Shown piece by piece: positions 50,234 through 58,145 of a DNA stretch of 59,845 nt. The notes below the pieces were generated by a model, which was not told the DNA's origin, did not search any database, and was given only the letters and a program-made list of their open reading frames with translations. The DNA is from a virus. How positions within the stretch are numbered: position 1 is the first letter of the stretch; the number at the start of each line of letters is the position of its first letter. Where the stretch lies: positions 1 to 59,845 of the IMG/VR virus record IMGVR_UViG_3300034375_009050. One strand, 5' to 3'. A program made the position numbers and the translations under genes.

Positions 50234-50261
50234 TAAAAAAAGGGAGTTATAACTCCCTTTA
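50234..50261 (-). terminator. Rho-independent terminator
   Basis: AAAGGGAGTTATAACTCCCTTT palindromic hairpin followed by a U tract on the minus strand, after the 95-aa gene. Confidence 0.85.
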
Positions 50262-50282
50262 GTTTAAAACAAATTACTTGTT

Positions 50283-50570
50283 TTACTCACACACAAGATT
50301 GTATCTTTTGATTAGTGTTTTAGAGACTTGGTGTTCATTACCTTCTTCACAAGTTAATAAAAAAGCTTTTTTGATTGCTTCATAACTACCTTTAAGATTA
50401 GATTCTACCAATTTTTTACCAATGTAAACTCTACCCTCACAACTGCCTTTTTTTGTGGTAGTACTAGAAAATCTTCTTTCAACGCTCCCACGTTTAACGA
50501 CTTCTCTAATATCATATTTACCAATCTTACAAATGTGGTTTCCCATTTTTTCTTTTTTAGTAGCTCTCAT
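50283..50570 (-). CDS. Small basic unknown protein
   Basis: 95 aa, basic (MRATKKEKMGNHICKIGKYDIREVVKRG). Beta-rich. Monocistronic, with a host-type TATATTTG upstream and a terminator downstream, so probably early. Confidence 0.55.
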   Translation of the reverse strand: MRATKKEKMGNHICKIGKYDIREVVKRGSVERRFSSTTTKKGSCEGRVYIGKKLVESNLKGSYEAIKKAFLLTCEEGNEHQVSKTLIKRYNLVCE

Positions 50571-50606
50571 TTAAATTTTATTTTTTATGGTTATTAATCT
50601 CTCTTA

Positions 50607-50614
50607 CAAATATA
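50607..50614 (-). promoter_or_regulatory. Bacteroidota-type -7 element TATATTTG
   Basis: Minus-strand, 36 nt before the 50570 start. Confidence 0.5.
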
Positions 50615-50661
50615 ACTATTACTTTTCGATAAAACAAAATATTTTATATTGTTTTTTTAAT

Positions 50662-51831
50662 TTACCTACCAACATCTTTTAAATATTTTATTTTCATATT
50701 ATCCCAAGATATTCCTATAGCGTCCCAATAAAATAATGTTTCTGGTTTTAATCTATTTTGTTTGTGTAAAGTTTCGTACCTCCTAACTGCTTTTTTCTTC
50801 CACCACTTTTCAGTATATGGAATATCTTCTTCAAACTTTAACTTTAATTTAAGTTCATCCTCACTTATTTCTCCTCTAAGAAACTCATTTCCATTTTCAT
50901 ACATCATAGCCAGATAAACACCTCTTTTAAATCCGTGGTCATAATCAGAAGCTTTAATACCACAATGTTTAAACACTTTATTTATGATATTTTGTTTTGG
51001 TCCTGTAGCTTTTATAGCTTTTTTATGTTCATCTGGATAATTTTCTTTTAACCATTGGTTCCAAGGTAAATAAACACTATCATCTGGTTTTAATCTTACT
51101 TTACCTGTAGTTTCACCCATAGTTTTAAAATGTGGTATCCCATTATACATTGAGTTTATACCATATAAAGAAGTTGTACCAACAGCTATTAATTTGTTAC
51201 CATATTTACTTTCCCAAGATTCTCTAATCGTTTTACAAGTTGTTAAAGAGGCAACTAACTTTCCCATTAACATATTAAACCCACCTGGTTGTGTACTACA
51301 TATTGTAGTTGCTATAGCAGTACAATTTAATTTACCTTGGTCAAATTTATTTACTTTATCCCAACCAATGTATTCATCTCTTACTTTTATACTAGTAACA
51401 TCAGAACCTAAACATATTAATCCTAAGACTTTTTCTGTTTTTTTGTCTTTAACCCAAAATTTCATGTTTCTACCTGGATTTGCGACCCATTCCATAGTAT
51501 GTATTAACTTTCTATAGTTAACCCATTCAGTAACACCTTTACCTTCAGTTGCCATAACAACATAAGGTTCTAAATCCATTATCTCTTTAATAGTTAGGTC
51601 TAAATCATTTATGTCTGTAGGTTCCCATAAATTATTTTTATAAGTTAATAATTTTTTTTTAATTTTTGACATCTTATCACCCTTATTCATTTCTTGCCAC
51701 TTTTTATATAAGGTTTGTTCTTCGACTGTCATATCCTTCAACATATCAAGATTTTCAATTAATTTTTCTTTCATTAATTCAAAATCAAAAACTTCTTTTT
51801 CCTCACCAAATAAATTTAATTGTTCTTCCAT
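50662..51831 (-). CDS. DruA/DUF4338-related protein
   Basis: 389 aa. The central part has VANPGRNMKFWVKDKKTEKVLGLICLGSDVTSIKVRDEYIGW, GKLNCTAIATTICSTQPGGFNMLMGKLVASL, and TTSLYGINSMYNGIPHFKTMGETTGKVRLKP. This is a family common in large phages, with the same strand order as DUF4338/DruA of the Druantia defence system (LGS-D, RDxxIGW, K-x-G-x-T-GK). Function is unknown; homology to DruA is tentative. Overlaps the next gene start by 1 bp. Confidence 0.55.
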   Translation of the reverse strand: MEEQLNLFGEEKEVFDFELMKEKLIENLDMLKDMTVEEQTLYKKWQEMNKGDKMSKIKKKLLTYKNNLWEPTDINDLDLTIKEIMDLEPYVVMATEGKGVTEWVNYRKLIHTMEWVANPGRNMKFWVKDKKTEKVLGLICLGSDVTSIKVRDEYIGWDKVNKFDQGKLNCTAIATTICSTQPGGFNMLMGKLVASLTTCKTIRESWESKYGNKLIAVGTTSLYGINSMYNGIPHFKTMGETTGKVRLKPDDSVYLPWNQWLKENYPDEHKKAIKATGPKQNIINKVFKHCGIKASDYDHGFKRGVYLAMMYENGNEFLRGEISEDELKLKLKFEEDIPYTEKWWKKKAVRRYETLHKQNRLKPETLFYWDAIGISWDNMKIKYLKDVGR

Positions 51832-52016
51832 TAAAATATACTTTCTACTAATTTTTTTAAATCCATAACTAATCTTATACTACCATACACTGCTAAAATT
51901 GTATACAAAACTATCACTAATTTAACTATTGTAGGTATATTTTCGTCTTCTAATTTTAAATTATTTAAATCATTTATTGGTTTCTTTTTACAACCACTAC
52001 ATTTCTTTTTTTCCAT
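51831..52016 (-). CDS. Small single-TM protein with CxxC
   Basis: 61 aa. CSGCKKKP near residues 6-13 precedes a TM helix (VKLVIVLYTILAVYGSIRLVM). Tail-anchored, coupled to both neighbours by 1-bp overlaps. Confidence 0.6.
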   Translation of the reverse strand: MEKKKCSGCKKKPINDLNNLKLEDENIPTIVKLVIVLYTILAVYGSIRLVMDLKKLVESIF

Positions 52017-52969
52017 TAACTAAAATTTTTTTCTTTTTTTAACTCACCCAATAATTCTTTTTCTTTATCAGTTAATTTTTTAGGATTTATTGGATTTAAG
52101 AATACAAATAAATCACCTTTAAAACCTTGTGAGTCATAAAACCCCTTTTCTTTAACTCTTAGTGGTTTTTTAAAATCTGAATTTTCTGGTACGTTTATTT
52201 TTATCGGACCATCAAAATGGTTTACGACTATCTCTTTACCTAAACAAATATCTACAAAGTTAATGTCTTCAGTATAATGTAATTGTTCTGCTGCACGTTT
52301 AAACAATTTATGTGGTAATATTCTAATTTTTATTAATAAATCACCATCAATTCCTCCCCATACAGCATTTCCCTTACCTCTTAATTTCATTAATAATCCA
52401 TCATCAATACCTCTAGGTATTTTAAATTTAACTTCTTCTTTTTTATGAAAACCACCACCTTCAAAACCATTACCACCACAACTACTACAAACAGTACTAA
52501 TCATTTGTTTGAATGGACCTTGTTGTATCATTTGATTAATAGACCCATTACCTTGGCATGTTACACACATTTTATTATTAGTACTAACTCGGTTAAAACT
52601 AATAGTTTTTTCATTACCAAAATAAGAATCTTCTAGTGTTATATTTAAATTATAATTTAAATCCCTACCTCTTTTTGTCCTCGTAGTTGAACCAAATCCA
52701 CCTCTTCCACCAAACATGTTACTAAACGCACTAAAAGGGTCGTAACCACCACCAAATAAATCTTCTAAGTTTATCCCACCATTATCATATTCCCTTCTTT
52801 TCTGTTCATCACTTAAAATACTGTAAGCTTCAGAAATTTCTTTAAATTTTTCTTCACCATCTGGATTTTTATCTGGATGATACTTTAATGAAAGTTTACG
52901 ATAACTTTTTTTTATTTCTTCTTGTGTTGCCTCTTTACTTACACCTAATATTTCATAATAATTTTTCAT
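52016..52969 (-). CDS. dnaJ: DnaJ/Hsp40 co-chaperone with half zinc-finger
   Basis: 317 aa from ATG 52969 ([15 protein letters not shown]); a 7-residue longer start is less likely. The J domain has the HPD motif ([10 protein letters not shown]) and [17 protein letters not shown] Gly/Phe-rich stretch follows ([17 protein letters not shown]). The zinc region has only two CxxCxGxG repeats ([16 protein letters not shown]), not the usual four, so one zinc site instead of two. The C-terminal substrate-binding domains are present. It would recruit host DnaK. Confidence 0.92.
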   Translation of the reverse strand: MKNYYEILGVSKEATQEEIKKSYRKLSLKYHPDKNPDGEEKFKEISEAYSILSDEQKRREYDNGGINLEDLFGGGYDPFSAFSNMFGGRGGFGSTTRTKRGRDLNYNLNITLEDSYFGNEKTISFNRVSTNNKMCVTCQGNGSINQMIQQGPFKQMISTVCSSCGGNGFEGGGFHKKEEVKFKIPRGIDDGLLMKLRGKGNAVWGGIDGDLLIKIRILPHKLFKRAAEQLHYTEDINFVDICLGKEIVVNHFDGPIKINVPENSDFKKPLRVKEKGFYDSQGFKGDLFVFLNPINPKKLTDKEKELLGELKKEKNFS

Positions 52970-53602
52970 ATGAGTGGTACTAAATATCAAATAGTTTTAT
53001 TTAACAACAAATCTAAAAAAAGAATTGTTGCAACTTCTAATGTCTTTGGTAATATTAATAAAAAATACAAAGAAATACATAAAAAATCAAATGTTATATT
53101 CCCATTAAAATATACCAATAAAATAGAATGTAAATTTGAATTAGCTTTAGTCTGTGTGGGTAAATGTAAAAACACCACAATTCATCGTAGGGATGAACTT
53201 GGTAGATTAACTAAGGTCACCATGAAAGATGAAAATTATCAGATAATTAAAATTCAACCTTTCGATATTGAAGAAAAAATATATGACCACCAATTGGAGA
53301 AACGTATAGAATTTATGGAATTGTATGAAAGATACTTAAACGTTAAAAATATTATTCAAATATTTTCATTAAACAATAAAATAGTAATACAAAATAATGA
53401 TTTGTTTTACTTGTTTAGTTTAAAAAATGTTAGTGAATCTTCTAGATTTTTATCTTGTATAAAAAAATTCTTTATGGAAAATGGTAAGTATAATTATTTA
53501 ATTAGTAGAGATTTATCTACAATACAAAGAAAAGAATTATATACATTGTTAGAAGGTAAAGGTTTCTCAAAAAAATTATTGTATAAACATTATACTTATT
53601 AA
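52970..53602 (+). CDS. Unknown protein divergent from dnaJ
   Basis: 210 aa, lysine-rich, alpha/beta, no family recognised. Its ATG directly abuts the dnaJ ATG (CATATG), leaving no intergenic space, so each promoter must lie in the other gene. The downstream Met residues are alternatives. Confidence 0.6.
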   Translation: MSGTKYQIVLFNNKSKKRIVATSNVFGNINKKYKEIHKKSNVIFPLKYTNKIECKFELALVCVGKCKNTTIHRRDELGRLTKVTMKDENYQIIKIQPFDIEEKIYDHQLEKRIEFMELYERYLNVKNIIQIFSLNNKIVIQNNDLFYLFSLKNVSESSRFLSCIKKFFMENGKYNYLISRDLSTIQRKELYTLLEGKGFSKKLLYKHYTY

Positions 53603-54024
53603 TCGTTATCTTCTAATGTAAAGGTTACTTTAATCTCATTGATTTCAACATCAAAAGAGGGTGGGATATCTATAATTTCAGCTTCTTCACCCAATTTAAT
53701 TCTTTCTACTTCTTTTAAAACTTTAACATATGTGTTAGTCGTTAAAGTAAAATTCATTTCAGCTTTTGTTGGTTGAAAAGGTAAGTTGTCAGAAAGATTT
53801 AGGAGAGACGCTAAATATCCCTCCATAATCTTAGGTTTGTTTTCTTCAGCCTTTTCTTTTAAATATCTTTCACTAAATTGTGGCATATTTAATTTTTGTT
53901 TATCAAATACAGGTAATTCTTTTTTAATTTTCTGTATTGTTTTATTTTTGTGGTTCAATATTTGGCTATCGTCATTTTTTATCTGTTTCTGTAACCACTG
54001 CAGACTCTTCGTTATGTTTCCCAT
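53599..54024 (-). CDS. Unknown protein
   Basis: 141 aa, helical N-terminus and beta-rich C-terminus (MNFTLTTNTYVKVLKEVERI...FDVEINEIKVTFTLE). Overlaps the upstream gene by 53 bp. Confidence 0.5.
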   Translation of the reverse strand: MGNITKSLQWLQKQIKNDDSQILNHKNKTIQKIKKELPVFDKQKLNMPQFSERYLKEKAEENKPKIMEGYLASLLNLSDNLPFQPTKAEMNFTLTTNTYVKVLKEVERIKLGEEAEIIDIPPSFDVEINEIKVTFTLEDND

Positions 54025-54427
54025 CAGATTTTGTTTCTTTTAATTCAGGTAAGTCAACATATTCTTTATGGTTAAAGGTAATGCTTTTTAACTCTTCCAA
54101 ATTTTTAGACATGAACAACCTTTCTAGTTCTTCTTTTTTCTGAATTAATAGTTTTTGTTTTTCTTCTTCATCTTGGTTTATTTTAATTATCTTTAAAACC
54201 TCACTTTCCAAAAAACTAACTTCATCTTTGGTATTTAAACAAAATAAAGATATTACGAAGCTTTCGTTAGAATTTTTATTAATTTTGATAGCTATCTTCT
54301 CTTTATCATATAAACCTTCATATCTCCAATTGTGTGGAAACATTAAATCCAAAATAAAGTATTTTTCGTGTGTACGTATACTATAAAAGCTTTTACCTAA
54401 CTTTTGTATGTTTTCAAATAAATTCAT
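53972..54427 (-). CDS. Unknown coiled-coil-containing protein
   Basis: 151 aa. The N-terminal half is compact alpha/beta (YSIRTHEKYFILDLMFPHNW), the C-terminal half a charged helix (QDEEEKQKLLIQKKEELERL). The last 53 bases overlap the next gene. Confidence 0.5.
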   Translation of the reverse strand: MNLFENIQKLGKSFYSIRTHEKYFILDLMFPHNWRYEGLYDKEKIAIKINKNSNESFVISLFCLNTKDEVSFLESEVLKIIKINQDEEEKQKLLIQKKEELERLFMSKNLEELKSITFNHKEYVDLPELKETKSDGKHNEESAVVTETDKK

Positions 54428-54619
54428 TTAAAAAAATATATATGTAAAAAAATAAGATACCATAAAATAAATTATTATTTCATCCACAGCAATATCTTTA
54501 TAATATCTCATTTTCATTTTTTTAGGTGGATTACTAAAAAGATTAAGTATAAATGTAGTTATATATCTTATTATTAATACTATAGATAATAAAAATAAAA
54601 ACCCAGTTAACATTCCCAT
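54428..54619 (-). CDS. Small two-TM protein
   Basis: 63 aa with hydrophobic helices at 1-28 (MGMLTGFLFLLSIVLIIRYITTFIL) and 48-63 (IIIYFMVSYFFTYIFF) and a basic loop. Possible holin-like size, but no lysis gene is adjacent. Confidence 0.5.
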   Translation of the reverse strand: MGMLTGFLFLLSIVLIIRYITTFILNLFSNPPKKMKMRYYKDIAVDEIIIYFMVSYFFTYIFF

Positions 54620-54623
54620 ATTA

Positions 54624-54797
54624 CTACTCTTTATTAGCTTCCAAAATTTGTTTTCTTAAATCTTGGCATAAAGTTTTGATTTCTTGAGATATTTTTCTTG
54701 CTCTGATACCAGCACTTTTGTTTTTATTTTCAAAAAATTTAGTGCTGTCTACTGACAAACTTTCTACTAATTCTTTAATTCTTGATAAAGTTTCCAT
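54624..54797 (-). CDS. Histone H1-like protein, Hc1 family
   Basis: 57 aa: METLSRIKELVESLSVDSTK, then FFENKNKSAGIRARKISQEIKTLCQDLRKQILEANKE. The pattern KxxAGxRxRKxxQEIKxLxQxLRK matches Hc1-type proteins common in Bacteroidota and some chlamydiae. It should bind and compact DNA. The short length matches the Bacteroidota forms. Confidence 0.75.
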   Translation of the reverse strand: METLSRIKELVESLSVDSTKFFENKNKSAGIRARKISQEIKTLCQDLRKQILEANKE

Positions 54798-54879
54798 TAT
54801 ATTTTAATTTTAATCTTATTAATATATACGATTTACGTATATGAAAAAAAAATACTCATGGAATACTGATAAGTCAACT

Positions 54880-55347
54880 TTATTTGATGAGATTATTATC
54901 TAAAGTTTTGTATAAATCAGTATAAATGTCTAGTTCTGACTTAGTTTTTGGGTCGTTGATTATAAATAATGTACTAAAAAACTTATCTACTTTATCAATA
55001 ATTAGTTCACTATCGTTGGTATAAAATGATTCTAAAAAGAAATTCCAAAAATATTCAAAATGACTTCCTTTATCGTTAAAGTTAATGTTTTCTTTTTTTA
55101 GGTCATTTATGACTTTTGTCCAGCACCAAGAAAAATGATTTTTAATTTCCTCATCTTTTATTATGTCAGAACCTAAATAAGTTTTATCTACCAAAACATA
55201 AAGTGATTTTATAAAATAAAAAAATAGTTCAGATTTTTCTTGTAAAATATCATTAGCTTTAAACCAAATATCTAAATCTTTTTTAGGTATAGGTTCACTA
55301 ACATATCTATAAAATTCTATAGGTGAAAATTTTCTTTTATCTTCCAT
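54880..55347 (-). CDS. Unknown acidic helical protein
   Basis: 155 aa, W- and F-rich helical (FYRYVSEPIPKKDLDIWFKAND...). No family recognised. TATTTATA lies 3 nt upstream, placing it among late genes, although it has no clear leader motif. Confidence 0.55.
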   Translation of the reverse strand: MEDKRKFSPIEFYRYVSEPIPKKDLDIWFKANDILQEKSELFFYFIKSLYVLVDKTYLGSDIIKDEEIKNHFSWCWTKVINDLKKENINFNDKGSHFEYFWNFFLESFYTNDSELIIDKVDKFFSTLFIINDPKTKSELDIYTDLYKTLDNNLIK

Positions 55348-55350
55348 ACC

Positions 55351-55358
55351 TATAAATA
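55351..55358 (-). promoter_or_regulatory. TATTTATA element (candidate late promoter)
   Basis: Minus-strand exact motif, 3 nt before the ATG at 55347. Confidence 0.5.
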
Positions 55359-55403
55359 TATGTTCTAACGTGTGTTTAATAAAGATTACTTTATTATTAA
55401 GAC

Positions 55404-55438
55404 AAAAAAAAAATCCGATATAATATCGGATTTTTTAT
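55404..55438 (-). terminator. Rho-independent terminator
   Basis: AATCCGATA (55412-55420) pairs with TATCGGATT (55424-55432), with a U run on the minus strand, after the 55452 gene. Confidence 0.85.
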
Positions 55439-55451
55439 GTGAGTGAGATGT

Positions 55452-56198
55452 TTATCTTCTTCTTCTAAGTTCTTTTTTAACTTCTTCTAAAATAAAATTT
55501 TTCTGATTTTTATTTTTAATTCCTTCTTTTAAAACATTAGTGGTTAATTCATTTATAGCTTCAGCTACCATATAATTAGGGTTTTGTTTTCTGTCACCAT
55601 ACTTATTAGGTATCGCTTTAGCCCATTTATCACTACTTAATTTTCTATATTTTCTTTTAGTTTGTTTTTGAATTTTGTCACCCAATCTAGAAGGTACTAC
55701 ATTACCTACTTGTTGGTTTGTGGTATCCATACCAGTGTTATTTCCAGTTCTAGTAGACCCATTTATATAATCATTAACTTGGTCTTCGAATTGTTTATTA
55801 GGTTTGTTCTGATATTGTATATTATTTAATCCCATTCCTCTCCAATCTTCAATATATTCTTCTTGGTCAGTACTATTTCTATACATTGGTGAATTATAGT
55901 CTGTTCTTGAATTATTTTGGTGTGGGAATTCTGGTTTTGAATTATTTTTAAAATCTAAGTACTTTTGAATTTTATCTGAAACCAAATCCATAGCATAATC
56001 ATTGGAAGCTTTAGAATCTTTTAAAGCTCTATTAGTGATTGTATAACCTGGAAAATTGTAAGTATCCTTAGCTTGTTCTTGGATACGTTTTTTCATTTTA
56101 TTTTTAAATATCTCTCTTTCCACAATTGGTTTGAGTTCATTTTCAAAAATCTTTTGGATTTCTGGTCTTAGTTTTTTATTCACTTTAATTCTAGACAT
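55452..56198 (-). CDS. Probable virion/core protein, unknown
   Basis: 248 aa. The N-terminus is helical and charged (RPEIQKIFENELKPIVEREIFKNKMKKRIQEQ), the middle Asn/Gln/Thr-rich and probably disordered, and the C-terminus basic (KNFILEEVKKELRRRR). I-x-E and L-x-E motifs are frequent. The composition fits a head-core or scaffold-like component; no homologue named. Confidence 0.5.
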   Translation of the reverse strand: MSRIKVNKKLRPEIQKIFENELKPIVEREIFKNKMKKRIQEQAKDTYNFPGYTITNRALKDSKASNDYAMDLVSDKIQKYLDFKNNSKPEFPHQNNSRTDYNSPMYRNSTDQEEYIEDWRGMGLNNIQYQNKPNKQFEDQVNDYINGSTRTGNNTGMDTTNQQVGNVVPSRLGDKIQKQTKRKYRKLSSDKWAKAIPNKYGDRKQNPNYMVAEAINELTTNVLKEGIKNKNQKNFILEEVKKELRRRR

Positions 56199-56218
56199 AA
56201 TCTTACTATTTTATATTA

Positions 56219-56226
56219 TATAAATA
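56219..56226 (-). promoter_or_regulatory. TATTTATA element (candidate late promoter)
   Basis: Minus-strand exact motif, 20 nt before the ATG at 56198. Confidence 0.45.
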
Positions 56227-56237
56227 TATCTTAATTT

Positions 56238-57107
56238 TCATTCATACTTAGGTTTGTTACCTTTAGTTGAATAAATTTGACCTATTGGTTTATTCATCTT
56301 TGTATTTCCAACTAATGATGTTATAGGGGACTGATAAAACCCTCTTCTAATCATTTCTTCAATTTCTTCTTTAGTATATTTTTTTTTATTTTTTTTGTAG
56401 GGTTCCATTTTTTTATCTTGATACTTTTTCATATCTCGTCTAAATATACTCTCCATTTCCTGTAACATTATACTTTTTAAATAATTTACAGATTTATTAG
56501 TTTTATTAGAAACCCTTTTTAATATTTCATTTAAACTTTTATCCTCATAAAATTCTAAAGCACTTGTACTACCTTGGTCACAGTATGGGAATTTTCTACA
56601 TTTTTCTTTTACTCTAACATATTTTGCTCCAGGTCCACCATATCGTGGAAAATTTGGGTCTTGAACTGCTTTCCAATTTTTATAATCTTTTGCCCATATA
56701 GCTGGTTGTGAATAAGCTCCAACGTTAATTTCATCTAACTCTGATTCATTATTAAGTTGTTTACACATACCTTGTTGTGGTTCCCACCCCATAGGAGCTA
56801 CGAAAGCTCCAGCTGAAGATGCACCAGTAACTTCATCAATTTCCTCGTCATTATCAAATTCCTCATTATTAAGTTGTCTGCACATGCCTTGTTGTGGTTC
56901 CCATCCCATGGGAGCTACGAAAGCTCCAGCTGAAGATGCACCAGTAACTTCATCAATTTCCTCATCTTTATTAAGTGCTTCATTCGCAACTCTCATTAAT
57001 TCATTTCTAGCTTTTACAGCTTCAGCACCAGTGCGAGGACCTAATTTCTGACTAACATCTGAAATCATACTTTCCATATTATTTTTATATTTTTTTAAAG
57101 CGTCCAT
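56238..57107 (-). CDS. Probable virion protein with duplicated VTGASSAGAFVAPMGW module
   Basis: 289 aa. Two copies of a 39-residue module beginning EEIDEVTGASSAGAFVAP and ending in QQGMC and QLNNE lie between residues 45 and 125. I associate short motifs of the type E-TGASSxGAFxxP with virion precursors of large marine phages, often near maturation cleavage sites. The C-terminal 100 residues are basic and helical. Likely a structural or head-internal protein. Confidence 0.55.
   Translation of the reverse strand: MDALKKYKNNMESMISDVSQKLGPRTGAEAVKARNELMRVANEALNKDEEIDEVTGASSAGAFVAPMGWEPQQGMCRQLNNEEFDNDEEIDEVTGASSAGAFVAPMGWEPQQGMCKQLNNESELDEINVGAYSQPAIWAKDYKNWKAVQDPNFPRYGGPGAKYVRVKEKCRKFPYCDQGSTSALEFYEDKSLNEILKRVSNKTNKSVNYLKSIMLQEMESIFRRDMKKYQDKKMEPYKKNKKKYTKEEIEEMIRRGFYQSPITSLVGNTKMNKPIGQIYSTKGNKPKYE
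56751..56967. repeat. Direct repeat, 100 nt x2 with 117-nt period
   Basis: Copies at 56751-56850 and 56868-56967 inside the CDS differ at only a few positions, a recent in-frame duplication of the VTGASSAGAF module. Confidence 0.85.
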
Positions 57108-57109
57108 AT

Positions 57110-57367
57110 CTACTTAACATTTTTAATTTGACTGTCCCAAAAATTTCTTCTTAACCAAAAAGTTTTATATAATTCTATGAGTACCTTAGTACTAACATCA
57201 ACCACTTCTGAACGGTGAGTTTTGGATAAATTACTATTTTTCTTTTTTAATTCTTTTTCAACAACGTCCACAACATCTTTTTCAAAACTGGCTGACTTAA
57301 GAAAATCTTTAATTTCTTTTTTAGCTATTCTTTCTATTTCTTTTTTATCTGTTTTAGTGAGTGCCAT
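57110..57367 (-). CDS. Small basic protein (head-region type)
   Basis: 85 aa, helical (TKTDKKEIERIAKKEIKDFLKS, then VVDVSTKVLIELYKTFWLRRNFW). A similar protein type recurs near structural genes in marine phages, but I cannot name the family. TATTTATA lies 17 nt upstream. Confidence 0.55.
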   Translation of the reverse strand: MALTKTDKKEIERIAKKEIKDFLKSASFEKDVVDVVEKELKKKNSNLSKTHRSEVVDVSTKVLIELYKTFWLRRNFWDSQIKNVK

Positions 57368-57384
57368 TATGTGATATTATATAA

Positions 57385-57392
57385 TATAAATA
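57385..57392 (-). promoter_or_regulatory. TATTTATA element (candidate late promoter)
   Basis: Minus-strand exact motif, 17 nt before the ATG at 57367. Confidence 0.45.
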
Positions 57393-57419
57393 CTACGAAC
57401 ATTCATATTATTCTATATA

Positions 57420-57833
57420 TTATTGTACTAGATTTAGAACAACTGCACTAGTGGTGACTGTGATAGCTCCTAAGAAAAAATGTAGGGCTGGTTTTTTATA
57501 CCATTTTGGTCTTAACTCTTTATTTAAATCCACATAAAGATTTACCCTATCATTTAATAAATTAACATTTTGATTAAGGAAAGTTATATGTAAACTATCC
57601 TGTTCTTGTAATAATTTATAATTATTTATTTGAGATTCTAGTAATTCTATTTTTTGATTTTGTATTTTAATTGTTTGTTCTTGGAATTGCATTATTGAAT
57701 CCAACTGAATTACTTCTTCTTCTGTAAAAGTGAAAAGACTATCTGTAGTTTCCTGTGCTTTTACACTAAAACTACAGATTGTTAAAAATATTATAAAAAT
57801 AATTTTGTTAAAAAATAAATTTGTATTTATCAT
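57420..57833 (-). CDS. Secreted coiled-coil protein with C-terminal TM (spanin-like)
   Basis: 137 aa. A signal peptide (about 10-26, FFNKIIFIIFLTICSFSVKAQ, with Bacteroidota-like KAQE cleavage) is followed by a coiled coil (40-100) and a C-terminal TM helix (FFLGAITVTTSAVVLNLV). It overlaps the next gene by 4 bp. The plan fits a periplasm-spanning lysis protein. Confidence 0.6.
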   Translation of the reverse strand: MINTNLFFNKIIFIIFLTICSFSVKAQETTDSLFTFTEEEVIQLDSIMQFQEQTIKIQNQKIELLESQINNYKLLQEQDSLHITFLNQNVNLLNDRVNLYVDLNKELRPKWYKKPALHFFLGAITVTTSAVVLNLVQ

Positions 57834-58144
57834 TTACCTAATCTTTTTTTAATGTCTTTAGTTGCTTCACTCCCACTTTTCTTTTTTACTTTTGGGTTTT
57901 CCCTAGAAACATTTTTTAATTTTTCTTTTGTTGAATCAATTTCTTTTTTTATATTTTCCTTTTTCTTTACTGTTTCTTCTATTTCTTTCTCTACTTCTTT
58001 AGTTTCGTTTTCGTTGTCTTTGATTTGTTTTTTTATTTTTTTGATGTCAAGATTAGATGTAGAATTTAATACCCAAAATAAACCAAGTAAAAAACCAATA
58101 GCCCCTAATATAAATTTCCAAGTTTTTTTTAAAAAAGTTATCAT
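57830..58144 (-). CDS. Membrane-anchored coiled-coil protein (i-spanin-like)
   Basis: 104 aa from ATG 58144 (MITFLKKTWKFILGAIGFLLG); the longer start is disfavoured. One N-terminal TM helix (about 9-28) is followed by a long charged coiled coil and a Lys-rich end. The Rz-type topology (N-in, periplasmic coiled coil) and the adjacent secreted coiled-coil gene suggest a spanin pair. Confidence 0.6.
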   Translation of the reverse strand: MITFLKKTWKFILGAIGFLLGLFWVLNSTSNLDIKKIKKQIKDNENETKEVEKEIEETVKKKENIKKEIDSTKEKLKNVSRENPKVKKKSGSEATKDIKKRLGK

Positions 58145-58145
58145 A

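Noticed and set aside
54428-54619. Holin
   Set aside because: Small two-TM size is compatible, but no lysis gene is adjacent and no holin family pattern is recognisable.
54841-54903. 20-codon plus-strand ORF (MKKKYSWNTDK...)
   Set aside because: No promoter or coupling; overlaps the end of a convincing minus-strand gene.
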